Positions 42,819 through 52,149 of a stretch of DNA of 64,000 nt are shown in pieces; the first letter of the stretch is position 1; every line of letters starts with the position of its first letter. The stretch is from Dyadobacter sp. CY343 (GTDB taxonomy: Bacteria; Bacteroidota; Bacteroidia; Cytophagales; Spirosomataceae). The translations under genes and the position numbers were made by a program. The notes below the pieces were generated by a model. It worked only from the letters and a program-made list of their open reading frames with translations. It was not told the DNA's origin and searched no databases. Location: NCBI RefSeq assembly GCF_021390335.1, contig NZ_JAJUXK010000004.1, positions 1,054,001 to 1,118,000 on the forward strand, in the 5' to 3' direction.

Positions 42819-43766
42819 ATGAACCACTTCCTTTCCATTAACGACGTCACCGATCTCAATCAACTGATTAGCAGCGGAATTGCTGCAAAGCGTAATCCTT
42901 TTGGAGATATTGAATTAGGTAAAAACAAAACAATAGGGTTGTTATTCTTTAATTCAAGCCTTAGGACAAGGATTAGTACGCAGAAAGCTGCACAAAATCT
43001 CGGCATGAATGTGATCACCATGAATGTAGGGCAGGACGGCTGGGGACTGGAAATGGAGGAAGGCGTGATCATGAATGGCGACAAAGCGGAGCACGTGAAG
43101 GAAGCGGCGGCTGTGATCGGTAGCTATTGTGATGTGATCGGTATCCGCTCTTTTGCCGGGCTACAAGATAGGGAAAAGGATTATGCTGAGATCGTTTTCA
43201 GGCAGTTTCAAAAATATGCCGAAGTACCTATCGTGAACCTCGAATCGGCGACGCGCCACCCTTTACAATCACTCGCGGACTGTATTACAATAGAGGAATT
43301 TAAGATAAAACAGCGGCCAAAAGTTGTGTTGACCTGGTTGCCGCATTTCAAGGCATTGCCGCAGGCCGTGGCCAATTCGTTCTGTGAATGGATGAACCCG
43401 ATGGACGTGGAGCTGGTGATTACCCACCCGGAAGGTTACGATCTGGCGCCGGAATTTGTAGGAAAAGGCCAGGTGATTTATGACCAGAACAAAGCGTTGG
43501 AAGGCGCAGATTTCGTTTATGGAAAAAACTGGTCGTCGTACGAAACTTACGGACAGGTACTTACTGACGATCCTTCGTGGATGATCAATGAAACCAAAAT
43601 GGCGCTCACGGATAATGGTAAGTTTATGCATTGTCTGCCGCTCCGCCGGAATATGAAAGTAGCCGACGAAGTGCTCGACGGCCCGCGGTCGCTTGTGATC
43701 GAGCAGGCTGCCAACCGTGAATGGTCAGCGCAGGCAGCATTGAAAGAGATCCTGCTTGGATTGTAA
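42819..43766 (+). CDS. argF': N-succinyl-/N-acetyl-ornithine carbamoyltransferase (ArgF')
   Basis: A protein of 315 residues. It transfers carbamoyl phosphate to N-acyl-ornithine, giving N-acyl-citrulline. Carbamoyl-phosphate residues are in FFNSSLRTRISTQ and ESATRHPLQSLAD, and the C-terminal HCLPLRRNMKVADEV is specific to the acyl-ornithine branch. The specificity position 90 reads alanine (NGDKAEHV). From memory it is proline in the Bacteroides succinyl enzyme and glutamate in the Xanthomonas acetyl enzyme. A small residue favours the succinyl substrate, but this is unproved here. Confidence 0.92.
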   Translation: MNHFLSINDVTDLNQLISSGIAAKRNPFGDIELGKNKTIGLLFFNSSLRTRISTQKAAQNLGMNVITMNVGQDGWGLEMEEGVIMNGDKAEHVKEAAAVIGSYCDVIGIRSFAGLQDREKDYAEIVFRQFQKYAEVPIVNLESATRHPLQSLADCITIEEFKIKQRPKVVLTWLPHFKALPQAVANSFCEWMNPMDVELVITHPEGYDLAPEFVGKGQVIYDQNKALEGADFVYGKNWSSYETYGQVLTDDPSWMINETKMALTDNGKFMHCLPLRRNMKVADEVLDGPRSLVIEQAANREWSAQAALKEILLGL

Positions 43767-43848
43767 TTTGAAATGTATTAAGGCGAACTTTTAAAACTCC
43801 GGAAACAGTTGTTAAGTAGTACATCCGGATTTTGACCCAATACCAATA

Positions 43849-44940
43849 ATGAATACTGATACCCTGGCGCAGCCCGCTACTTCAACAACCGAAAAATCAA
43901 TTAAAAAGACCGGCGTTCTGATCGTGAACCTCGGAACTCCCGATAGTCCGTCGGTGCCCGATGTACGCAAGTATCTGCGTGAGTTTTTGATGGACGAAAG
44001 GGTCATTGATATCCCTTATCTGAATCGCTGGTTCTTGATCAATCTGATCATCGCGCCTTTTCGGGCACCTAAGTCGGCCAAAGTGTACAAAGAGCTCTGG
44101 CGGCCCGACGGATCTCCCCTTAAAATTTACGGCTATTCGGTAAAAGAAAAATTACAAAAGGCGCTGGGCGACGAATATGTGGTTGAACTTGCGATGCGTT
44201 ATCAAAGCCCAAGTATTGAAGGTGCATTAAAAGAATTGCGCAAAGAATGCTTTTCGGAGATCATTGTAGTGCCGTTCTTCCCGCAATATGCCTCAGCTTC
44301 AACAGGTTCTGTATACAAAGAAGTAATGCGCGTGGTGCAGGATTGGGAAGTTTTACCCGAAATCCGGTTTGTAAACCGCTTCCTGGATCATCCCAAGTTC
44401 ATCCAGGGTTTTGCGGATCTGGCAAAGAAATACATGGCCCAGCGTAAATATGATCATTTCGTATTCAGCTACCACGGCTTACCCGAGCGCCAGATCACGA
44501 AAGGCGATGTTACAGGAAGTTTCTGCCAGTTTGGTGCCTGCTGCAACCAGCTTGATCACCGCAACCAGCATTGCTACCGCGCCCAGTGTTTTGAAACTAC
44601 CAGATTATTGGTAAAAGCACTTGATTTACAGGAAGGAACATATACTACTTGCTTCCAGTCGAGATTAGGGAAAACACCTTGGATCAAGCCTTATACGGAT
44701 GAAGTGATCCCAGAACTGACCAAAAAGGGAGTTAAGAATGTACTCGCATTCTCGCCTTCGTTCGTGGCAGATTGCCTTGAAACAACGATTGAAGTTGGCG
44801 AAGAATATAAAGAACTATTTGAGAAGGAAGGCGGCCAGCACTGGCAGCTTGTAGAGAGTCTCAACGACAGCGATATCTGGATTGAGACCCTCGAAGATCT
44901 GATTACCGGTAGGCCAAAACCTGCGGAGATCAGAGCGTAA
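43849..44940 (+). CDS. hemH: Ferrochelatase
   Basis: A protein of 363 residues. It inserts Fe2+ into protoporphyrin IX, the last step of protohaem synthesis. The family start GVLIVNLGTPDSPSVPDVRKYLREFL, the metal-binding His209 in SYHGLPER and the C-terminal FSPSFVADCLETTIEVGEEY are present. An insert with five cysteines follows the histidine (Cys226, 231, 232, 242, 247), resembling the internal 2Fe-2S-binding segments described for some bacterial ferrochelatases. Its last 11 bases overlap the convergent cysteine desulfurase gene. Confidence 0.96.
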   Translation: MNTDTLAQPATSTTEKSIKKTGVLIVNLGTPDSPSVPDVRKYLREFLMDERVIDIPYLNRWFLINLIIAPFRAPKSAKVYKELWRPDGSPLKIYGYSVKEKLQKALGDEYVVELAMRYQSPSIEGALKELRKECFSEIIVVPFFPQYASASTGSVYKEVMRVVQDWEVLPEIRFVNRFLDHPKFIQGFADLAKKYMAQRKYDHFVFSYHGLPERQITKGDVTGSFCQFGACCNQLDHRNQHCYRAQCFETTRLLVKALDLQEGTYTTCFQSRLGKTPWIKPYTDEVIPELTKKGVKNVLAFSPSFVADCLETTIEVGEEYKELFEKEGGQHWQLVESLNDSDIWIETLEDLITGRPKPAEIRA

Positions 44941-46078
44941 CAGGTTCTTTTTTATAGAGATCGGCGAGTGTATTTACTGCGTAGTCGATCTCTGCTTCTG
45001 TATTATATTTCCCGAAAGAAAAGCGGACATTGGCCCGGTCAGCGTCGATTTTAAGTTCATTCAGCACGTGAGAACCGATTTCCGTCCCGCTTGAACACGC
45101 ACTGCCACCAGAAACTGCGATTCCAGCAATATCAAGGTTAAACAAGAGCATATCACTCATATCCGAAGGCGGCAAACACACACTTAATACCGTGTAAAGA
45201 CTGTTTCCCAGATCAGCAGAATTGCCATTGAACGTAACGCCGTCGATCTTGCTTCTCAGGCTTTCGATCATTCTCGATTTCAAACCTTCAATATGCGTTC
45301 TGTGCGCGTTCATATCCCGGTAAGCGATTTCCAGCGCTTTTGCCAGGCCTACAATTCCGTAGATGTTTTCAGTACCGCCGCGCATATTACGCTCCTGCGC
45401 GCCGCCGTGCACAAAAGGTGCGATTTTAATGCCCGGGCGCACATATAAGAACCCAACTCCTTTCGGACCATTGAACTTATGCGCCGCGCCGACGATAAAA
45501 TTGGTTTTCAGCTTTTGCAGATCGTGCGGGAAATGGCCCATTGTTTGAACCGTATCACTGTGAAAAACAGCGTCGTACTTTTGACAAATATCCCCTGCAA
45601 CTTCCAGATCGAGCAAATTCCCGATCTCGTTATTTCCGTGCATTAATGAAACCAGCGAGCGGCTATTGGTGGCCAACAGGTTTTCAAGATGTTCCAGATC
45701 TACCTCTCCCTTTTCATTGAGATTTACATAACTCAGCTTGATCACACCCGTTTTTTGCAGGTGTTCCAATGTATGTAAAACGGCGTGGTGCTCGATGCGT
45801 GACGTGATCGCATGCTTCAATCCCAGCGTTTCGATGCTTCCGCGGATCGCCGTATTGTCAGCTTCGGTACCTCCTGATGTGAAGAAAATCTCGGCCGGAG
45901 CTGCATTCAGGATACCTGCTATACTTTTCCTGGCGCGCTCTATCGCCGAGCGGACAGCGCGTCCGTAGGCATGAATGGAAGATGGATTTCCGAATTGTTC
46001 GGTCATTAAAGGAAGCATTACTTCCAAAACTTCCGGATCAAGTTGTGTGGTAGCGGCGTTGTCCAGGTATGCTTTCAT
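44930..46078 (-). CDS. Cysteine desulfurase (NifS/IscS family)
   Basis: A protein of 382 residues, class V PLP enzyme. It takes sulfur from cysteine for iron-sulfur clusters or thiolation. Blocks seen are YLDNAATTQLDPEVLE, FFTSGGTEADNTAIRG, the PLP lysine Lys201 in GAAHKFNGPKGVGFLY, and the catalytic Cys328 in GGSACSSGTEIGSHVL. The short SSG-type active loop places it in the NifS/IscS group rather than SufS. It is convergent with and overlaps hemH. Confidence 0.93.
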   Translation of the reverse strand: MKAYLDNAATTQLDPEVLEVMLPLMTEQFGNPSSIHAYGRAVRSAIERARKSIAGILNAAPAEIFFTSGGTEADNTAIRGSIETLGLKHAITSRIEHHAVLHTLEHLQKTGVIKLSYVNLNEKGEVDLEHLENLLATNSRSLVSLMHGNNEIGNLLDLEVAGDICQKYDAVFHSDTVQTMGHFPHDLQKLKTNFIVGAAHKFNGPKGVGFLYVRPGIKIAPFVHGGAQERNMRGGTENIYGIVGLAKALEIAYRDMNAHRTHIEGLKSRMIESLRSKIDGVTFNGNSADLGNSLYTVLSVCLPPSDMSDMLLFNLDIAGIAVSGGSACSSGTEIGSHVLNELKIDADRANVRFSFGKYNTEAEIDYAVNTLADLYKKEPVTL

Positions 46079-46106
46079 ATTCGTACTTTTAATTGCTATT
46101 CCTGAA

Positions 46107-47510
46107 TCAGTTTTTAGGCTCTGAGATAATTTCCTTAATGTCGGAAATGATCTTATTTGCCAGATTCATAGCAGTAGTATGCGTTTCGGATTCTGAATAA
46201 ATCCGGATGATCGGCTCGGTATTGGATTTTCTTAAATGAACCCATTCTTTGTTGAATTCGATCCTTACACCGTCGGTTGTATTGAGAGGCTGTTTTGAAT
46301 ACCGGCTTTGAATGCGACTTAATATATTGTCGACATCAATATCTGCCGTCAGCTCTATTTTGTTTTTTGAAATGTAATAGTTCGGATAAGATCTCCGCAT
46401 CACAGAAGCTGTTTTCCCAAACTTGGCTAAATGCGTGAGAAACAATGCGATACCAACCAATGCATCGCGACCGTAGTGGCTTTCAGGATAAATAACCCCG
46501 CCATTTCCTTCTCCGCCGATCACTGCATTATTGGCTTTCATCATATTCACCACATTCACTTCTCCCACCGCAGATGCGAAGTAAGAAGCGCCTGCTTTTA
46601 CAGTTACATCACGCAATGCAGCAGTTGAAGATAAGTTGGAAACTGTATTGCCGGGTGTGTTTTTCAGGACAAAATCAGCCACTGCAACCAGTGTATATTC
46701 CTCACCAAACGGAGTTCCGTCCTCACAAATCAATGCAAGCCGATCCACGTCCGGATCCACTACGATACCCAGGTTGTAAGATCCGTTATCAAGCTCCTTG
46801 CTTATTTCCCGAAGATGCTCAGGGAGTGGCTCGGGGTTGTGGGCAAAGTTACCTGTCGGTTCGCAATTGAGTTTTTTGATGTTTTTTGGATCAACACCAA
46901 GTGCTTCCAAAAGCATTGGTACCACAATCCCGCCGGTGGAGTTAACCGCGTCGACAACGATTTTGAAATTAGCATTCGCAATCACTTCCTTGTCAACAAG
47001 CGCGAGAGAAAGTACGTGATCAATATGTTTTTGAAGATAAGAATCGTCTGCAGTATAACTGCCCAGTTTCTTTACATCTACAAAAACGAAATCTTCCTGA
47101 TCAGCTATTCTCAGAACTTCCTCACCGTCAGCCTCTGAGATGAACTCGCCCAGGTGGTTCAGCAGCTTCAACGCATTCCACTGGATCGGATTGTGGCTTG
47201 CAGTAAGGATCACCCCACCGCCTGCACCTTCGGCAGTTACGGCTATTTCAACAGTAGGAGTTGTGGAAAGACCAAGGTCGATCACATTGAGACCAACACC
47301 CTGTAAAGTACCAGCAACGAGCCGGCTGACCATTTCACCGGAAAGCCTTGCATCTCTGCCTATAATCACTTTTGAATTCTGTGGATTCGAGCGCCTCAAC
47401 CATGTTCCGTATGCAGCTGCAAACTTTACCACATCGATCGGAGTCAGTGCTTCCCCGGACTTTCCACCCACAATACCTCTGATTCCGGAGATAGATTTAA
47501 TTAACGTCAC
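46107..47510 (-). CDS. glmM: Phosphoglucosamine mutase
   Basis: A protein of 467 residues from GTG 47510 (MTLIKSISGIRGIVGG); a longer frame exists but its extra residues are atypical. It interconverts glucosamine-6-phosphate and glucosamine-1-phosphate for peptidoglycan precursors. The phosphoserine loop is ILTASHNPIQWNALK (Ser105 in this numbering), the metal loop is DPDVDRLAL, the sugar loop is GGEGNGGV, and the phosphate-binding C-terminus is RKSNTEPIIRIYSE. It might instead accept phosphomannose or phosphoglucose, but the sequence fits the Bacteroidota GlmM type. It is followed by the desulfurase gene after 28 bases. Confidence 0.9.
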   Translation of the reverse strand: MTLIKSISGIRGIVGGKSGEALTPIDVVKFAAAYGTWLRRSNPQNSKVIIGRDARLSGEMVSRLVAGTLQGVGLNVIDLGLSTTPTVEIAVTAEGAGGGVILTASHNPIQWNALKLLNHLGEFISEADGEEVLRIADQEDFVFVDVKKLGSYTADDSYLQKHIDHVLSLALVDKEVIANANFKIVVDAVNSTGGIVVPMLLEALGVDPKNIKKLNCEPTGNFAHNPEPLPEHLREISKELDNGSYNLGIVVDPDVDRLALICEDGTPFGEEYTLVAVADFVLKNTPGNTVSNLSSTAALRDVTVKAGASYFASAVGEVNVVNMMKANNAVIGGEGNGGVIYPESHYGRDALVGIALFLTHLAKFGKTASVMRRSYPNYYISKNKIELTADIDVDNILSRIQSRYSKQPLNTTDGVRIEFNKEWVHLRKSNTEPIIRIYSESETHTTAMNLANKIISDIKEIISEPKN

Positions 47511-47681
47511 GTTCTGGTGTATCTCTTTTGTTTGGTGCAAAAATACTAAATTTCCCTCTCAGGACTTAGCTTTTTCTACAACTAATACGCTCATCTACCT
47601 TTCGGCACGCTGTAAGGGTCTTTTCGGTCGAAATGAATTTTCAGCCGGGAGGCAGGAAGCATATTCAGGAATCCTTTGGGC

Positions 47682-48710
47682 TCAATTCATCCACTGAGTC
47701 CGGAATTGACCCGACGTCTGGCCCATCGACTGGCTCTGTGACTGACTTTGCGACTGGCCATTTTCCAGCCCGAAATACATATTGAAAATCGCAGTATCGA
47801 CTTCGTTGTTCTTGGTTTGGAAGGTATCGAGATAGTCGTGCAGGCCCGTCTTGAAAATTTCCTCCACGTCGGTGAATTCCAGCTCGCTACGGATCTTGCT
47901 CAATGCTCTTTCGGCCGGATTATTGTGCCCTCGCTCGGGGATAGAACCGCCGATCGCATACAAGGAAAGTTCAGCCTGGCGCACGCAATATGCAATGGAT
48001 CTCGGGAAAAGTTTATCCAGAATCAGGAAAGCCACGATATTCATGGAAGTAAGCGCCCGGTGCGTTTGCCGGTACATATTATAGGCGCTCACGGACTTCA
48101 AAACAGCGGTCCAAAGCATCAGATCAAGCGTAGAACCTGATGTCCCGGAGTCCTGCTGCAATGTAAAATATTTTACATCCAAAAACCGCGAACACTTATC
48201 ACCACGCTCAATATGACGGCCCAATCTACCGAAATGCCACGCTTCGTTCCGCGTGATCGAAGTGTCCACAACCCCGTGAAAGAGCTGGCAGCTCTGCCGG
48301 ATATCCGTAAAATAGGCCTGCATGTGGTCCATATTCCGGAATTTATCCGGCGAAGTGGCACGAATCGAAAGGTAAAATGTATTGATACTCTCCCACATTT
48401 CCTTCGAAATCGTCTCCCGGATCGTCCGCGCATTCTCCCGGGCCTCGTACAAACAGCTGATGATCGAGTTTGGATTGCGCTTGTCAAATGTCAGAAAGTG
48501 AATTACGTCCTCTTTGGTAGGCTTGTCGTAATATTTGTAAAAAAGGTAATGATCTGCGGTCGCGATCAGCAGCGGCTCCCATTGTTCGTCCACATCGGGC
48601 GGCAAATCCAAGGCAAGATTAAAGTTAACTCCAACAAAACGGGCGTAATTTTCAACCCGTTCCATATAACGGTTCATCCAGTAAATTGAATTCGCAACTC
48701 GGCTAAGCAT
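47682..48710 (-). CDS. Alpha-E domain protein (DUF403)
   Basis: A protein of 342 residues, started at MLSRVANSIYWMNRYMERVENYAR, the conserved N-terminus; an ATG lies three codons upstream. It is almost wholly alpha-helical with ER-rich segments (NARTIRETISKEMWESINTFYL, EAWHFGRLGRHIERGDKCSRFLDVKYF). It ends in a low-complexity serine/glutamine tail. The family usually accompanies a circularly permuted ATP-grasp protein and a transglutaminase in a putative peptide-synthesis system. Here the ATP-grasp is absent and a transglutaminase lies about 6 kb away. Function unknown. Confidence 0.88.
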   Translation of the reverse strand: MLSRVANSIYWMNRYMERVENYARFVGVNFNLALDLPPDVDEQWEPLLIATADHYLFYKYYDKPTKEDVIHFLTFDKRNPNSIISCLYEARENARTIRETISKEMWESINTFYLSIRATSPDKFRNMDHMQAYFTDIRQSCQLFHGVVDTSITRNEAWHFGRLGRHIERGDKCSRFLDVKYFTLQQDSGTSGSTLDLMLWTAVLKSVSAYNMYRQTHRALTSMNIVAFLILDKLFPRSIAYCVRQAELSLYAIGGSIPERGHNNPAERALSKIRSELEFTDVEEIFKTGLHDYLDTFQTKNNEVDTAIFNMYFGLENGQSQSQSQSQSMGQTSGQFRTQWMN

Positions 48711-48929
48711 AAACGGCAAGTATTATCTCTAAAATGAATAATCAGAATATTTGTTAAGCAGTTCAACCAAAATACCTAATAATATTTTGCAAAAGCAATA
48801 GTATACGAAAAGTAATACTATATCTCAAAAGATTATCATTTGCGAAAAATAGGTCCGCATACTTGGATTATTGGCGAAACATTTAAATTTTGTGAAATAT
48901 CATCTCATAACCTAAAACCGGAGATCCCA

Positions 48930-50486
48930 GTGTCTAAAAAAGAAGAGTTTGTTGCCGCAATACAGAAATCCTACAAGACTGACAAACCTGTAATTCATCT
49001 GGGATCCGCTATTCTGGACGGTGAAATCATAAGCGAGGCAAAGGTAAGTCTTCCGCTGCGAATGATGAACCGCCACGGGCTGGTTGCAGGCGCTACCGGT
49101 TCAGGGAAAACGCGTACGTTACAGGTCTTCGCCGAACAACTTTCTGCGGCTGGTGTTCCTGTTTTTATGTCTGATATAAAAGGCGACCTGTCAGGAATTG
49201 CGCAGCCTGGAAAAACGAATGCAGCGCTGGAAGAACGCTCTCAGATCCTGGGAAATGTGTTTTCACCAAAAGGTTACCCCGTTGAGCTCTATTCCCTGAG
49301 CGGACAAAAAGGCTCGCAAATGCGCGCGACGATCCTCGAATTCGGTCCTATTCTACTTTCCAAGATTTTTGAACTGAACGATACGCAGTCTGGCGTTTTA
49401 GCGATTTTGTTCAAATATGCGGATGATAAGGATTTACCAATGGTTGATCTGAATGATCTAAAGAAAGTCCTCAATTATCTATCGGAAGGCCCGGGCGCGG
49501 CGGAGATTAAAGGCGATTATGGCAGTATTTCAAGTTCTACGGCGGGGACTATATTGAGAAAGATCGTTGCGCTCGAACAACAGGGAGTAGGAAGTATATT
49601 CGGTGAACGCTCTTTTGATATCAATGATCTGATCGATCGCGTTGACGGACAGGGCATTATCAGTCTGCTGAATATCTCCGACGTGCAGGATAAGCCTGCA
49701 TTGTTCTCCACTTTTATGCTGAGCCTCCTCGCCGAGCTTTACCAAAAATTGCCGGAAGCCGGCGATCTGGACAAACCGAAACTCGTTTTCTTCCTCGACG
49801 AAGCGCATTTGCTATTCAAAGACGCGCCAAAAGCGTTTCTGGATCAGATTGAGCAGGTGATCAGGCTGATTCGTTCCAAGGGAGTCGGCGTTTTCTTTTG
49901 TACCCAAATGGCGCAGGATGTTCCGGTTTCGGTACTTTCTCAACTTGGAAACCGCGTCCAGCACGTTTTGCGGGCATTTACACCGCAGGATGCAGATGGT
50001 TTGAAGCAAACTGTTAAAACGTATCCAAAGTCTGATTTCTACAAGATCGACCAGGTACTTACTACGCTGGGAATTGGCCAGGCGCTGATTACCGTATTGA
50101 ATGATAAAGGGATCCCAACCGAGGTAGCTGCCACGCATTTGCTCCCTCCTACCTCTATTATGGGACCGATGGTGCAGGCGGAATATGACCAGCACGTGCA
50201 GCAATCGACATTATATCAGAAATATAAGGACCCTATTGACCCCGAAAGCGCCTATGAAATGCTGACCCGCCGAATGGAGGAACACGCAAAAGTGGAAGCC
50301 CAGGTAAAAGAAGAGGTTCAGGAAGTAAAAAAAGGGAAGGAAGAAAAAGGCATGATCTCGGAGGCGCTCAATTCTCCTTTGGCAAAACAAATCGGAAGAG
50401 AAGTTGTGAGAGGCGTTTTCGGAATGCTATTTGGTAAAACCACCCGTTCCAGAACGAAGAAAACGGGCGGCTTTTTTGGCTTTTAA
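48930..50486 (+). CDS. HerA-like/DUF853 P-loop ATPase
   Basis: A protein of 518 residues from GTG 48930 (MSKKEEFVAAIQKSY), the usual family start; the frame extends 30 codons upstream to a TTG without family similarity. Walker A GATGSGKT is at about residue 53, Walker B LVFFLDEAHLL at about 285, with VFFCTQMAQDVPVSVLSQLGNRVQHVLRAF typical of the HerA/FtsK superfamily. The C-terminus is lysine/glutamate-rich. It is a cytoplasmic DNA- or peptide-pumping ATPase by fold; the actual substrate is unknown. Its stop overlaps that of the convergent thioesterase by 4 bases. About 210 bases upstream are AT-rich and hold no other gene. Confidence 0.88.
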   Translation: MSKKEEFVAAIQKSYKTDKPVIHLGSAILDGEIISEAKVSLPLRMMNRHGLVAGATGSGKTRTLQVFAEQLSAAGVPVFMSDIKGDLSGIAQPGKTNAALEERSQILGNVFSPKGYPVELYSLSGQKGSQMRATILEFGPILLSKIFELNDTQSGVLAILFKYADDKDLPMVDLNDLKKVLNYLSEGPGAAEIKGDYGSISSSTAGTILRKIVALEQQGVGSIFGERSFDINDLIDRVDGQGIISLLNISDVQDKPALFSTFMLSLLAELYQKLPEAGDLDKPKLVFFLDEAHLLFKDAPKAFLDQIEQVIRLIRSKGVGVFFCTQMAQDVPVSVLSQLGNRVQHVLRAFTPQDADGLKQTVKTYPKSDFYKIDQVLTTLGIGQALITVLNDKGIPTEVAATHLLPPTSIMGPMVQAEYDQHVQQSTLYQKYKDPIDPESAYEMLTRRMEEHAKVEAQVKEEVQEVKKGKEEKGMISEALNSPLAKQIGREVVRGVFGMLFGKTTRSRTKKTGGFFGF

Positions 50487-51043
50487 TCCTTCTTACGCTT
50501 CCAACCTACCACACAACGGTGCCCGGTTAGCTGTCCCAGATTATGCTGCACATCTAACCGGGTTATTGCATTATCAAATGCATCCTTATATTTTTCGCGG
50601 AGCTCCCGCCTTTTGATCGCTTCCAGAAAGCGCCGCGCATCGTCTTCGTTTTCTAGCAGCAGTTCAGGAACCACCGTCGGTTTGTCGTCGTCGCCTTTTG
50701 CCACCATCGTCACATAAGAAGTATTGGTATGTCGCTGGGTCCGGTTACGCACGTTTTCAGCGATCACCCGAATTCCGATTACCAGCGAAGTCCTCCCCAC
50801 ATAATTCACCGACGCGTGCAGCGATACGAGATCACCCACTTCAACCGGTTGCAAAAAATCAACTCCATCAACTGAAACTGTCACGCAATAAGCCCCTGCG
50901 TGCCGCGACGCGCAGGTGTAAGCAACTTTATCGATCAGCGAAAGCAATATCCCGCCATGTATTTTCCCCCCAAAGTTGGCGTAGGCGGGTATCATTAATT
51001 CCGTTAGTGTACTTTGAGAATACTTTACCGAGCGTGGCTCCAT
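50483..51043 (-). CDS. Acyl-CoA thioesterase, hotdog fold (YciA/BACH-like)
   Basis: A protein of 186 residues. The hotdog core shows MIPAYANFGGKIHGGILLSLIDKVAYTCASRHAG (about residues 17-50), with the catalytic N/D-HGG arrangement, then VTVSVDGVDFLQPVEVGDLVSLHASVNYVGRTSLVIGIRV. An additional charged C-terminal helix (about 130-186) is typical of this group. It hydrolyses medium- or long-chain acyl-CoAs. It is the last gene of a leftward series with the exported oxidoreductase 9 bases upstream. Confidence 0.88.
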   Translation of the reverse strand: MEPRSVKYSQSTLTELMIPAYANFGGKIHGGILLSLIDKVAYTCASRHAGAYCVTVSVDGVDFLQPVEVGDLVSLHASVNYVGRTSLVIGIRVIAENVRNRTQRHTNTSYVTMVAKGDDDKPTVVPELLLENEDDARRFLEAIKRRELREKYKDAFDNAITRLDVQHNLGQLTGHRCVVGWKRKKD

Positions 51044-51052
51044 GCTATATCT

Positions 51053-52141
51053 TTATTTTTTCAGAAAAATCGTTTTGCCAGTTTTTGCCGATTCCTTCGC
51101 TATTTCGAGGATTTCGACCACGGTTACATTCACCGGCAAACCGTACATATCGTTTTGTTCCAATTTCAATTTCCCCGTCACTACATCCGCCAATACTGAA
51201 AATGGATCTGTAAACGGAGCCGGGCGGGGATCGAGTTTGATCGTTTCTTCCGGCGTCTTTTCCTGCAACCGCTGGCGCACCACCGTCGGGTCTACGGCGA
51301 CTGCGTAACCTTTGTTTCCATACACTTCCATATCCTTCCGCGCGAAAGACCAGTTCCAGGAACCCTGGATAATGCATTGGGATTTAGGATATTGCAGAAT
51401 AATGGAAGCTTCATCGTCCACTTCCTTATAGATCTCCGGCTTATTTTGATGCGTCACCGCTGTAATCGAAATCGGGCGCTCGCCTTTCAAAAGCCACGTC
51501 ATTAAATTGGCTCCATAACAGCCAAAATCCACCAGCGCGCCGGCGCCGTTTTTAGCAGGATCAGTCAGGATTTCGAGAAACTCTTTACTTACCCCGATTT
51601 CCTTCGGCCCCTGATGCCCGTCGTTGACCATTACTTTCCGAATATTTCCCAGCTTTCCTTCTTCCACCAGATCTTTCACATATTGATTGCTCGCATACCA
51701 CGAAGTTTCGAAGTTGGTCAATACCTGGATCCCATTTTGCCCGGCCAGCTTTTGTATTTCCTTGGCGTCTGCAAATGTTGTCGCGAGCGGCTTTTCCACC
51801 ATCACATGAATTTTCCTCGGCGCACAGGCGCGTACGACCATAATATGCTCACTGATCGCCCCAAATGCAGAAACCGCCTGCGGCTTGGTCTCGTCGAGCA
51901 TCTTGTTGAGGTCGGTATAGAAAAGCTTTTTGTCGAGCTTGTATCTGGATGCAAATTCACTGACCAGCGCAGGATTGGTCTCGTAAATACCTACCAGCTC
52001 AATATCCTTTTTCTCAGACCTGTTAAATATCCAGCCCACGTGCCCGTGCGTCAACCCGGCGACGGCGACTTTTACCGGAGCCTGCGCGATTGCCTGTATA
52101 CTCATTATTCCAAAAATCAGAAATGCAAATAGTTTCATCAT
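51053..52141 (-). CDS. Exported Gfo/Idh/MocA-family oxidoreductase
   Basis: A protein of 362 residues. An N-terminal signal peptide (KLFAFLIFGIMSIQAIAQ) precedes the Rossmann domain (VKVAVAGLTHGHVGWIF), so it should function in the periplasm. The NAD motif reads GLTHGHVG instead of GxGxxG. The EKP motif is intact (VMVEKPLATTFADAKEI), as is the catalytic GGAL-type segment (NGAGALVDFGCYGANLM). Exported members of this family, common in Bacteroidota, carry a tightly bound cofactor. The substrate is unknown. It lies 8 bases after the ceramidase-like gene. Confidence 0.9.
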   Translation of the reverse strand: MMKLFAFLIFGIMSIQAIAQAPVKVAVAGLTHGHVGWIFNRSEKKDIELVGIYETNPALVSEFASRYKLDKKLFYTDLNKMLDETKPQAVSAFGAISEHIMVVRACAPRKIHVMVEKPLATTFADAKEIQKLAGQNGIQVLTNFETSWYASNQYVKDLVEEGKLGNIRKVMVNDGHQGPKEIGVSKEFLEILTDPAKNGAGALVDFGCYGANLMTWLLKGERPISITAVTHQNKPEIYKEVDDEASIILQYPKSQCIIQGSWNWSFARKDMEVYGNKGYAVAVDPTVVRQRLQEKTPEETIKLDPRPAPFTDPFSVLADVVTGKLKLEQNDMYGLPVNVTVVEILEIAKESAKTGKTIFLKK

Positions 52142-52149
52142 CGAGCAGT

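Noticed and set aside
43767..43848. Possible terminator between argF' and hemH (TCCGG...CCGGA)
   Set aside because: The matching bases are few and 20 bases apart, and the right half is itself nearly palindromic; not a convincing stem.
48720..48929. Upstream extension of the HerA-like gene to TTG 48840
   Set aside because: The added 30 residues show no family similarity; the family start motif begins at GTG 48930.
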